This document shows positions 39,601 through 49,559 of a stretch of DNA of 64,000 nt, one piece after another (positions within the stretch are counted from its first letter, which is position 1; each line of letters opens with the position of its first letter). The notes under the pieces are model-generated. The model saw only the letters and a program-made list of their open reading frames with translations. It was not told where the DNA came from and made no database searches. This DNA comes from Sapria himalayana (taxonomy: Eukaryota; Streptophyta; Magnoliopsida; Malpighiales; Rafflesiaceae), in the NCBI GenBank assembly GCA_029783825.1, contig JAREIK010002435.1, positions 57,284 through 121,283 of the forward strand, read 5' to 3'. The translations under genes and the position numbers were made by a program.

Positions 39601-40022
39601 TTTTCTTCTTATTTTTCTTATTTTTCTTATTATTCTTATTATTCTTATTCTTCTTATTCTTCTTTTTCTTCAATTTGTATTATTATTATTATTATTATTA
39701 TTATTCTTTTTATTCTTCTTATTCTTATTTTTTTTAATCGTTTTCTTTTTATTCTTTTTATACATATTATTTTCATATTCTTTTTATTCTTTGTAATCTT
39801 TTTATTCTTCTTATTCTTCTTATTCTTGTTATTATTCTTATCCTTCTTTTTCTTCTTATTGTTCTTATTCTTCATATTTTTTTATTATTCTTATTCTTCT
39901 TAATATTTTTATTCTTCTTATTTTTATTATTCTTTTTTTTTATTATTCTTCTTATTGAACTTATTATTCATTTTAATCTCATTCTTCTTATTTTTGTTCT
40001 TCTTCTTCTTCTTCTTCTTCTT
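36659..40022. repeat. 3.4 kb degenerate TTCTTATTC microsatellite with no adjacent LINE 3' terminus
   Basis: A plus-strand T-rich tract from the 5' end of LINE F to the polarity switch at 40,022. Unlike the other T-rich tracts it does not end at a LINE terminus, so its source element is missing or rearranged. It contains a TTATTCTTG 9-bp sub-array (about 36733-36860), a 116-bp duplication (37831-38000), (ATT)n blocks near 39208-39232 and 39678-39705, and the marker ACTCTACTTATTTTTTTAAT at 39464. Confidence 0.9.
37831..38000. repeat. 116-bp tandem duplication including a non-repeat word
   Basis: The segment beginning TTCTTGTTATTTTACTTATT, with CTAATTAACCAAATACTTC inside it, starts at 37831 and again at 37947. 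The CCAAATAC word is foreign to the microsatellite, so the duplication is real and not a chance match. Confidence 0.85.
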
Positions 40023-40060
40023 AGAAGAAGAAGAAGAAGAAGAAGAAGAAGAAGAAGAAC
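39996..40060. other. Polarity switch: (TTC)n meets (GAA)n, potential hairpin
   Basis: A run of TTC ending at 40022 is followed by AG and then a run of GAA to 40060; the flanks GTTC and GAAC mirror each other. The arms are about 26 bp and self-complementary. Left of this point all tracts are pyrimidine-rich on the plus strand and all LINEs are on the minus strand; to the right both are reversed. Confidence 0.88.
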
Positions 40061-40862
40061 CATAAGAAGAAGAAGCAGAAGAAGAAAAAAAAGAAAAAGA
40101 AAAAGTAGAAGAATCAGAAGAAGAAGTAGAAGATGAAGTAAAAGAAGAATAAGCAGAAGAAGCAAAAGAAGCTAAAGAATAACAAGAATTAGAAGAAGCA
40201 GAAGAAACAAAAAAAGAAGAAGAAGAAGTAGAAGAAAAAGAAGAAGTAGAAGAAGAAGAAGAAGATAAACTTGTAGTAGTAGTAGAAGGAGCAGTAGAAG
40301 AAAAAGCAGAATAAGAAGCAGAAGAAGAATCGGAAGAAGAAGTAGAAGAAGAAGTAGAAAAAGAAGCGAAAGAAGAAGCATAAAAGAAGAAGAAGAAGTA
40401 GTAGTATAATAAGCAGCAGAAGAAGTAGAAGAAGCAAATGAAGACGTAGAAGAAGAATCAAAAGAAGAATCAGAAGAAGAAGTAGAAAAGATGCAGAAGA
40501 AGAAGATGAAGAAGTAGAAGAAGAAGAAGAAGATGGCGATAATGATGATGATGATGATGATGAAGCAAACGAAAGAGAAGAAGAAGCAGAAGAATAGAAG
40601 AAGTAGTAGCAGTAGAAGAAGAAGAAGAAGATGTAGAAGCAGAAGTATAATAAGAAGAAGTAGAATAATAATAAAAAGAAGAAAAAATAAAGAAGATGTA
40701 GAAGAAGAAGAAGAAGAAAATGTATTAGTAAAAGAAGAAGGAGAAGTAGTTGTAGCAGAAGAAGAAGGAGAAGTAGTTGTAGCAGAAGAAGAAGAAGAAG
40801 AAGAAGTAGTAGTAGTAATAGTAGTAGAAGAAGCAGAAGAAGTAGAAGAAGCATAAGAAGCT
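40023..40862. repeat. Degenerate GAAGAA/GAAGTA/GAAGCA microsatellite upstream of LINE G
   Basis: 0.84 kb of purine-rich triplet repeat on the plus strand with GAA, GTA, GCA and GAT words. It ends at the 5' UTR of LINE G. Its word set differs from the reverse complement of the left tracts, which are dominated by GAATAA. Open frames of L/S or E/V/K residues are artefacts. Confidence 0.9.
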
Positions 40863-40993
40863 AGAAGAAATTTTTCATTATCTATTTTTTTTAAAATTCG
40901 CTCACTTTTCTAGACAGACAAAGCTCAACCCTAGGGAAAGAAATCTCCATTTTCGACCAAAAATCTATCTTCAACCTCTAAAAAAGGGGCAAA

Positions 40994-42519
40994 ATGACTT
41001 CTTTTTTAATAAGAAGTCATTTGCTTCTATAATTCAAGAGCCCGCACCAACTATTCCCCCTTATGGAAACAAAAATAAATTTTCATCGGTTATCTTCTCT
41101 TCGGTAGAACTCGATAAAATGGTAGTCCCATTTAATCGCACACTTTTAGCTAAATTCTCTTATGACAGGCTACGCGTAATCTACATCTAAGAGTTCCTTA
41201 CCTCATTGAAGCTTAAAGGAATTACGAAGATTGAAGTTTTTGACTCCAAGCATGTGTTTCTGCAACACATGGTGGAGTCTGATTTTAACAGATTATGGAT
41301 GCGTGGTCAGTGGCATGTTAAAGGCTTCCCAATTAGGGTGTTCAAGTGGATGATGGACTTCAATCCACTAGAGAAGCCACCTATTGCACCGGTATGGTTT
41401 TTATTGCCTAATTTACCCCTCCCCTTCTTCTCTAAATATGCTAGTCATTTGATAGCTTCATGCATTGGAATGCCAATAATGATAGATGATGCTACTACCT
41501 CCATGACAAGGCCGAATGGTGCTCGTGTATGCATCGAGACCAATCTACCCTCACTGCCTCCATAGAAAATATGGATAGGCAGTGAGGATGGGCATGGCAT
41601 ATCACAGGCCATGATCCTCGAGCTACTTCCTAGTTACTATAAGAGGTGTAGAAGATTGGGGCATGAGAGAGAGGAATGTTTGATGGGAAAGTGTAAGGGA
41701 GAGGAGTACATAGAAGTCGGGATGGAAGAAAGGTAAGCTGAAGTGGGTTAAGAAAACAATAGAAGGAGAATAGCCTCAAGGGGAGGCTGTTAGAAAAGAA
41801 GGCAGGAGGAGCTCTCACTCACAAAAGAAATAGGGCGAGGAACTGGAAGGGGCAGTGAGGGAGTTATAGGTGAGAAGGAGAGAGAAGAGTTGAGTGAGGT
41901 CAATAAGCACCTAGAGAAGGACACAAATGGGGGGCCTCCTCTAGAAAGGGAGGAGCAGGGGCAAGAGGGAGAAGAGAGGATAAGGGGAGGGTCATATAGT
42001 GCAGATAATGGGAGGGCATGAAAGGAGAATGGGGTAAGTGCTAGAAGGGGGCTCCATAATGGGGATTTGTTCACAACAAAAGAAGAGGCTACACTATCCT
42101 CAGTAGTTAACTTAGAACATAGGAGGAAAGCTAGGATGACTAGACAGAAGAAGAATAAAAAGGCTAGAGAGGTTGATTTAGGCTGGATAGAAGAGGATGT
42201 ACTAGAATTCTCGGATTCAGAGTTAGAAGTGAAAAGCTACAGTTACCTAATTCAAAGTAGGGTTAAAAACAGGATAGAAATACATACCCCAAAAGATGAT
42301 CTGGAAATAGCTATAACAAAGTGGGATGCTTATACGAGAGAAGAAGCCATAGAAGAATTAAAAATAATTACACTCAAATTGGGGGAAGGCCTTAGTTATA
42401 TAGGAAAGGAGCTTTCTAGCTCCACAAAACTGCCTAGAAATATGAAGAAATATAAATCCAGGAAATATGACTCAAAATGCATGACAAGAGCTCAAGCAAA
42501 ATCATCATTTAATGGATAG
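40994..42519 (+). pseudogene. LINE G ORF1 (DUF4283-like), frameshifted at the second codon
   Basis: The ATG at 40994 is followed by ACTTC, where the family has a GAC codon; restoring the register gives DFFFNKKSFASIIQEP in the next frame. So one base appears lost just after the start. The frame continues with a stop near 41190, then LKLKGITKIE, FNRLWMRGQWHVKGFPIRVF and ARVCIETNL (41206-41565). A zinc-knuckle remnant near 41640 reads YKRCRRLGHEREEC, with the first Cys missing. The C-terminal part (42067-42519) has LGWIEEDVLEFSDSE and ends TRAQAKSSFNG with its TAG overlapping the ORF2 ATG. Confidence 0.83.
42512..42519 (+). other. ORF1 stop / ORF2 start overlap (ATGGATAG)
   Basis: In ORF1 frame the bases read AAT GGA TAG; in ORF2 frame ATG GAT AG. 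The same 8-nt geometry is present in copies A (821-828), D (14146-14153), E (20775-20782), F (35153-35160) and H (49552-49559). This suggests coupled termination and re-initiation to translate ORF2; the mechanism is inferred. Confidence 0.85.
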
Positions 42520-45500
42520 AATCATAAATTGGAATATAAGAGGAATAGCGAATACACCCTCTCTAAAAAGATTGAAAAAACTAATAAAAGTTCATAAGCC
42601 AATAGTAGCTGTAGTAGTTGAACCAATGGTAGACAGAGGTCAAATAGACAAATATAATAAGTCTTTGGGGGTTGATAAGGTTATAGTAAATCTTAACGGA
42701 AAAATCTGGGTTATATGGGACAATAAGCTAGTAGTTATAGTACTAAAAAACATGGAACAAATAATACATTTAAAAATTAGATATTACACAGATTTGCTCC
42801 TGTCTATAGTATATGCTAAAAACTCTATAGAGGAGAGGAAAATTTTATGGAGTGATATGACGGAGGTTGCATCCAAAGATACCCCATGGATAATAGGGGA
42901 AAACTTTAACGTGATCAAGAATAATAATGAAAAGAAGGGAGGGAGACATCCCTATGTGGAGCTGATTACTCATTTTTAAGAGATGATCGCAAATGTTAAT
43001 CTCATGGAAATAGAATATCTTGGAGCAAAATATACATGGTGTAACAACTGGAAGAAGAGAGAAATAATATGGGCAAGACTGGATAGATTCATGTATAATG
43101 TCAAATGGGTGGAATCGTTAGGAAATACAAATATTAGACATCTAAATAGAACATGTTATGACCATAGCCTGATGCTCCTAACTTGTAAGGTGATAAATAA
43201 ACTAGCAGCCTCTTTTAAATTCCAAAATATACGTGGGGTTTGCATAGAAATTTTGAGTCGATAGTAAGAAGCTCGTGGAAAGAGCACGTATCTGGTAACC
43301 CATTACACATCTTAGCAGTTAAGATGCGTAGGCTAAAAATTAGTTTAAGTAAATGGAACAAAGTTTGTTTTGGAAACATAAATGCCAATATTAAACAGGT
43401 GGAAGAGAAAGTAGAAAGATGCGAAATAGATTACGAGAGAGACCAAAAGGAGGAGACTAGGTAGGAATTAAGTAAAGCAGAGGCAGAATTAACACTGAAA
43501 CTAAAAAGAAAGAAATCTTCTTGAAGCAAAAAGAAAAAATAAAATGGCTAAAGGAAGGAGATAACAATACTAAATTATTTCACATGATGGCAAAAATCAG
43601 GTCTAAAAACACATAATTAAAGGCATCAAAAGTGCAGAGGGTGAATGGGTAGAAAAAGAGGAGATTAAAGCACAACTAGAACAATTTTTGAAAAAGTATC
43701 TATGTGAAAAGAGCACTCATATAGAAGATAGCCTAATGCATGCAATTAAGATCAAGGTCACTAAGGAGGAGAATAACAAACTAGAGGTAATCCCAGAAGA
43801 GGAGGAGGTAAGGTCAGTTGTTTTTAGTATGAATAAAGAAAGTGCAGTAGGACCAGATGATTGGAACAATGCTTTCTTTTCAAATTTGTGGGCACATAAT
43901 CAAAAAAGAACTGACTCAAGCAATCAAATGGATTTTTGCGAGAGTAGAAATCATAAAAGCTTGGGTGAGCTCTTTCATTGTACTTATTCTGAAGGTTGAA
44001 AACCCACAGAAATGTGAAGACTATCATCCGAATAGTCTATGCAACTCTATTTATAAAAGTTTAGCTAAACTACTGCAAAATAGACTGAGAGATATTCTTC
44101 CAAATATAATCTCACAGGAGTAGTCAGGCTTTGTTAAAAATAGATTAATGATGGAAAATATAAGCCTTGCATCTAAATTAATGAGAGATATTGGGGAAAA
44201 GAATAGGGGTCATAACGTGGTGCTAAAACTAGACCTATCAAAGGTATTTAATAGGGTGGAATGGCCTATCCTATGCTACTCGATGAGGAAAATAGGTTTT
44301 TCTAAATTCTGGATCGATTTAATATACAGATGTATATCAAGTGTTTGGGTTAGAATAATAATAAATGGGAAAAAAGTGAAGAATTTAAGCCAGGCAGAGG
44401 TTTGAGACAAGGAGACTCATTCTCTCTGTATCTCTTTAATATCTATCTAGAGATATTGCTTTTGAATGTAAAGTAAAGAATGTTGGATGGAAAAATCTTA
44501 GCATTTAGGCAACACAGTAACACCCCTCACATCGGTTGCCTAGCATATGCTGTTGATCAGATCATCTTCACAAATGCTAGCTCGAAGTCCCTCACTAATC
44601 TTATGGAGCTCTTGCATACTGCAGAAGTAGAGACATGTCAAATTTTGAATAAACAAAAATGTTAGTTAATGTTAGCAGCAAAAGCCCCGAGTGGGGTAGT
44701 ACAAAGGGTTAAAAAAGTAATGGGTTTTACACAAAAGAGAGGGGAATTAATGTACTTAGGCTACCCGATATTTGAGGGTAGGTTAAGAGAGGACTATTTA
44801 AGTTTTCAGGTAGATAAGATGAGAAAGAAAATAGCGGGATGGAAATAACATTTTCTTAGCATGGGGGGGAGAATTATGTTAATTAAGCATGTGTTGCACG
44901 GTTCAGTTGTGCATATATTATTAGTCATGCATCCTCCAAAGAAGTTATAATGAAGCTAGAAAAAGAAATGAAAAATTTATTGTGGGGCAAGAAGGAAGGA
45001 AAATCAAAGTTATACTGGAGGAAATGAGAGGCATTATGTTACCCTAAAGAGGAGGGAGGGCTGGGCTTTACAAGCCTCATGGACACAGCTAGTTCATGGG
45101 CATGTAAAAGCTGTTAGCAATTGAAAGAAAATGACAGCCTTTGGGCAAGGTTCATGCAGAGCAAGTATGGAGGGAATAACTAAACACTTAAGAATGCTCG
45201 GAAAGCATCTCCAGCCTAGAAGGCCATACACAAACAAAAAGAGCTAATGGAAGCTCACTCAAGGCTAAATAGAAGCGGCTGGAAATTGACCTTAAATGCC
45301 CAATGAAATTTCACTCTCAAATCAGCAAAGGAATTGATACGGAAGAAGAAGAATCCACAGCAGATATTTAAAAGAATATGGAAAGGGGATGCACCACAGA
45401 AGATGAAAACATTCTTGTGGAGGACTTCGATAGAAGCCACCCAAGTAGATGTAAATATACAGAAAAAAAGAATAAAGATAGCATCTAGATGGGAATGTTG

Positions 45501-46444
45501 TCACTTAGCGGTAGAAAGCACGGACCACTTATTTTCGCAAGGTGAAATAGCAAAGGAAGTGTAGAGCTAGCTTGAAACCTCAAGGCATAAGGAAGAAGAG
45601 CTGAAAACTAGAATGGTGGGTTTGTTTCGGTGTAAACACAAGAATACAGTACATAGTTGGTTGAAAGAGACTCTCCCACTTGTAACAGTATGGTGCATAT
45701 GGAAAGCCAGAAATAAGAGCAAATTTGAAGGCATCAAAATGAACTCAGAGGAGATCCTAAAAGGTATTAAAAAGGAAACCTCAATCATATCTTCTATTAA
45801 CCCTATTAAAGTAGAAAATATAGAAGTTTTCAAGGAGCTGATAGACAAATGGGGTTTAACACTAAGAAAGGACAGAAAGATGGAGCTAATAAAGGTTGTC
45901 AGGGGAAAACCACTTTCTGAATGGGTGGCTCTTAATACTGACGGAAGTTATAATAGGAACAAGGGAATTGCAGGAGGAGGGGGAGTGATCAGGAATTCAC
46001 ATGGGAAAATAATTAGAGCTTCTATAATGAATATAAGGTCTAGCTCTGCATTGCATGCAGAGGTAGAGGCCTTACAAAGAGGAATGTAAAAGACAACAAT
46101 TAAAGAATATTAATATTCAAGTAGACTCACGGCTTTTGGTTGGACTGACCTCGGGAAGCTTGGTACTATGGAAGTACGAAAAGGATATAAAAAATATAAA
46201 AGACTTGATGAAAGAATAGAATGTGACAATTATGTATACGTATAGGGAGTCAAATGCTTTAGTAGATAAGCTAGTGAAAGAAGGAGCAAGCAAGGGTTTA
46301 CAAGAATTCGATGGGAATCCCATCCCCGATAGATTCAAAGGTTTGACACGATTAGATAAACTAGGATATCCTTACATAAGTGTGTGTAGGAAAAAGAACA
46401 CAGAGATGGGTCACAAGGTTAATGAGAGGAAAGGGGAGGGTTAA
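42512..46444 (+). pseudogene. LINE G ORF2 (endonuclease, RT, zf-RVT, RNase H), broken
   Basis: The endonuclease runs from MDRIINWNIRGIANT (42512) through VVEPMVDRG to DTPWIIGENFNVIK (GDFN is ENFN) and, after a stop at 42979, TWCNNWKKREIIWARLDR and RTCYDHSLM. RT shows SAVGPDDWNNAFF (43688-43999), VVLKLDLSKVFNRVEW (44148-44405) and CLAYAVDQIIF (44480-44665), so YADD has become YAVD. The zf-RVT part (45334-45564) has SRWECCHLAVESTDHLFSQG. RNase H has LNTDGSYNRNKGIAGGGG and ALHAEVEAL (45613-46089), then YRESNALVDKL (46223-46444). More than five frame breaks are present. Confidence 0.9.
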
Positions 46445-46661
46445 AATAATGTATATGGAAAAGGGTGGGCAAGTGAGAGTGTGATCATGGGTGTAGGTGA
46501 GTGAGATGTGGGATCAGTAGGAGAGTATGGGTGAGAGGGGATTGGGTTAGAAAAGGATGGGTGGGAGTGGAAGAGAGGGGTAGGTGGGTTGGGTGAGAGG
46601 GGTGTGCAGAAAATAAATGTATGGGTGTGAAGATGGGTAGGTGTGGAAGAGTATGCATGGG

Positions 46662-46699
<38 letters not shown>

Positions 46700-47780
46700 G
46701 TGTCTGCAGGTTAGGAATTGCCGTAAAAGAGGCTGCAGAAGTCATGGCAAGAGCTGATCGTGCTGTGGAAAGAAGAGGTAGGAGAGCATATAATATAACT
46801 GCAGCAGGATGATTACTGTAGAAGGAGGAAGAAACGGAAGTAGCAGGGGGAGTGGTTTCAAGAAGCTTGAAAAGAGATAGCATGTAGAGAAGAGGAGACT
46901 GAGAGTAGCTGCAAAAGATGACTAAAGTTGTCAAATTCTAAATGATTATTTAATAGGTGTAGGTGAAATAAATTTGTAAGGGTAAGGGACACAAGGGCTA
47001 ATGGTAGGCTAGGTGGTTATGTATGTGGGTGTGTGGGGATGGGGGGCTGGAAGGAATTATTACTTTGCTGGTTGCGAAATGCTATGCTTACAGAGGAGGA
47101 GTGAAGTTAGTCTGTGCAAGGATAAAGGGAGCAGAAGACAAGTGCAGTGGATGTAGGATTGGAATAACCCGATAGCTGCAAAGGGATAAAAAACAAGAGT
47201 TAGAAGGGGACTAAAAGATATTAAAAGACCCAGATGGTGAGGTGAGCCTAACCGGACAAGAAAAAATAGAAAGCAGTATGCAGAAGAGGAACTGGGCTTG
47301 TGGAGAAGTTATTTATGTTGTGTATTAGTTAAGTGTGGGATGCTATTTGTAATTGATTGTAAGGGAATGGGACAAATTGGCAAAGGGTAGGAAATAGGTT
47401 ATACTTGCTTTGGTTTTTTGTTGTATTAGTAGGATACAAAGAGGCGAAATGATCTTAGGCAAAGGCACGAGAGAAGGAGCACAGGGTATGGGGGCAGCAA
47501 CTCCCGATGTAGAAGAATTATGTGGGTTGGAGCTAAAGTTTGGAGGCCAGCAAAGTAGCTAGGACATGCAACCAAAGGGGGAGGAAAGTAGCTAATAGAG
47601 TTAATTGAATTAGATGTTAATTGTCACGAAATGTTGTTTGAATAGGGATTAGGGGTAATGCTTTGAAATAGAGGATGGAAAAGGGTGTAAAAGGGTAAAT
47701 TGTAGTATTAGCTTGTAAAAATGGTATTCCTTCGCCAAAAGAGAGGGATATAATTAATAAACAAACTTTTCAAAAAAAAA
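46445..47780 (+). other. LINE G 3' UTR, G-rich
   Basis: 1.34 kb of non-coding sequence with many GGGTG and GGGGAG runs on the sense strand (46428-46620, 47025-47050) and a (GT)n microsatellite. It ends with the conserved family terminus before the tail at 47781. No gene is seen. Confidence 0.78.
46664..46697 (+). repeat. (GT)17 microsatellite
   Basis: A pure GT dinucleotide run in the LINE G 3' UTR. Confidence 0.97.
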
Positions 47781-47795
47781 GTAGAAGAAGCAGAA

Positions 47796-47827
<32 letters not shown>

Positions 47828-48093
47828 GTAGTAGTAGTAGTAGTAGTAGAAGCAGAAGAAGCAGTTGAACCAAAAGAACCATAGAAGTAGAATAAGAAGC
47901 AGAAGAACCAGAAGAAGAAAAATAAGAAGCAGAAGAAGAAGAAGAAGCAGAAGAAGCAAAAAAAGCAGAAGAAGTAGAAGAAGCAGAAGAAGAAGCAGAA
48001 GAAGAGGCAGAAGAAGAAGAAAAAGAAGAAGTAGTAGTAGTAGAATAAGCAGGAGAAGAAGTAGAAGTAGTCGTAGAAGAAGAAGAAAAAAAA
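47781..48093. repeat. GAAGAA/GAAGCA/GTA microsatellite, tail of LINE G
   Basis: A 0.31 kb purine-rich tract starting directly at the LINE G 3' terminus (after AACTTTTC and a poly-A run) and ending at the 5' UTR of LINE H. Pure GAA and GTA blocks are still visible, so it is the least degraded tail in the window. Confidence 0.93.
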
Positions 48094-48178
48094 TGCTCAC
48101 AACTTCTATAGAGAGAAATTACCATTTCTAGAGAGAAATCTCTATTCCTGCTCAATTCAAGCTGCCATCATGCTCAAA

Positions 48179-49559
48179 ATGGAACAAAGAGACTTCTTAT
48201 CAAATAAGAAGTCCTTTTTTCAATTTTTACTAAACCCACGCCTCCTTCTCCATTGTTCGGAAACAAAGAAGGGAGTTCCACGATTCACTTCTCTTCGGAA
48301 GAGTTACACAGGCTTAGAGAGCTCTTCAAGCTCATGTTAATAGAAATGTTTTCCCATGGCAGACCTCGCACGAACAATATACAGTCATTTATCACTTCAT
48401 TAAAGCTTAAGGAGAGGGTGAAATTTGTCGACTATGATGCTAAACACCTCTTCCTATAGTACTGTATAAAAGAAGATTTCCACCATTAATGACCAAGGGG
48501 GTTATGGCACGTCATTGGATATTCTATGCGAATTATAAAGTGGACAAAAAACTTCATCCCACACAAAAAGGTGCTTCTAGCTCCGGTATGGTTCTCACTC
48601 CTAAACCTCCCTCTGCATCTCTATAATATCCACTCCTTATATGCTATTTCTTCATGCTTGGGTCAGCCAATTCTATGGGATGAGGCGACACTTTCCCTGA
48701 CTAGGCCGAATAATGCTTGGGTATGTGTTGAATGCAATTTACTTACACAGCCACCTACTATGATTTGGATAGGTAGTGGAAAGGGAGAGCAGAGTGAGAG
48801 GTGCTGGCAACCTGTCACTCCAAAAAACCTATCTCCTTACTGTCAAGGCTGCAAGAGGTTAGGGCATGCTTTGAGAGAGTGTAGGTTGGGGTTAGAGAAG
48901 AAGGGCATAGGGAAGGGGCAAGGGGGTAGAGGAAGGATGGAATGGATTAGAAGGGAAGAAGGGGCCTAAAAACACATTCTAGATGAGGGTGAGCCATTAG
49001 AAACATAATTAGGGAAAAAAATGGAGGGTAGGAAGGAATAGGTGGGGACTCAAACCAAAGAGGAGGTTGGTAGTAATAAGGAAATAGAGGCAGTGGTAAG
49101 GGCAGAAGAAAATGGGTAGAGGGTGGGGAAAGATGAATGTTGGGAGGTGGTGAAAGTAAAAGGAAGAGGAGTAAGAGGTCTAACCTAGGAGGGTCTTAAT
49201 GGAGAAGGAGTAGGACTATAGCTCGATGGATGAGGACCTTCTGGATTTTCTAGAAGAAGAATCAAAAATTTACAGCTATCCATCAATAGGTAATGGTAAT
49301 AAAATGAGGAGAGTAAGCTAGAAAATGATAAGGATGATTTAGAAATCTTTGAAGAGGATTGGGAGAAGCTTACTAGGGGTTAACCATGGAAGCCATGAAA
49401 CAAATGGCTATCAACTCATACAAAAATTAAGATATAAGGAAATAATGAAAGTCACTCTTACACACCTAAGTATCTAAGAAATAGGAAAAAGATTTAAATA
49501 AGACTTACAAGTCTAAATGCACAACAAGAGCTCAAGCAAAATTAGGTTTTAATGGATAG
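48179..49559 (+). pseudogene. LINE H ORF1 (DUF4283-like plus CCHC zinc knuckle), broken
   Basis: The ATG at 48179 begins MEQRDFLSNKKSF. After a frameshift, 48253-48459 reads IHFSSEELHRLRELFKL and ITSLKLKERVKF. Following a stop and another shift, 48526-48969 continues with WTKNFIPHKKVLLAPVWFSL and AWVCVECNLL, then a complete CX2CX4HX4C zinc knuckle at 48841-48882 (CQGCKRLGHALREC). This is the only copy in the window with an intact knuckle. The C-terminus TRAQAKLGFNG ends in a TAG overlapping the ORF2 ATG at 49552. Confidence 0.85.

Larger units (their letters stand above)
40863..47780 (+). mobile_element. LINE-1 copy G, full length, plus strand
   Basis: A 6.9 kb copy with 5' UTR (40863-40993, containing GGAAAGAAATCTCCATTTTC), ORF1, ORF2 overlapping by 8 nt, a 1.3 kb G-rich 3' UTR and a tail. 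The 3' terminus reads GCCAAAAGAGAGGGATATAA then AACAAACTTTTC, matching the complement of the minus-strand copies. Both ORFs are interrupted. Confidence 0.9.

Noticed and set aside
39996..40060. A simple read-hairpin (snap-back) assembly artefact
   Set aside because: Not excluded, but less likely: beyond the ~26 bp arms, the two flanks are not reverse complements and lead to different LINE copies.
40189..40854. Leucine-rich or E/V-rich frames in the purine tract
   Set aside because: Composition artefact of GAA, GTA and GCA triplets read on either strand.
46485..46934. Minus-strand frame with a TH/HT repeat in LINE G
   Set aside because: It is the antisense of the (GT)n run and the G-rich 3' UTR.
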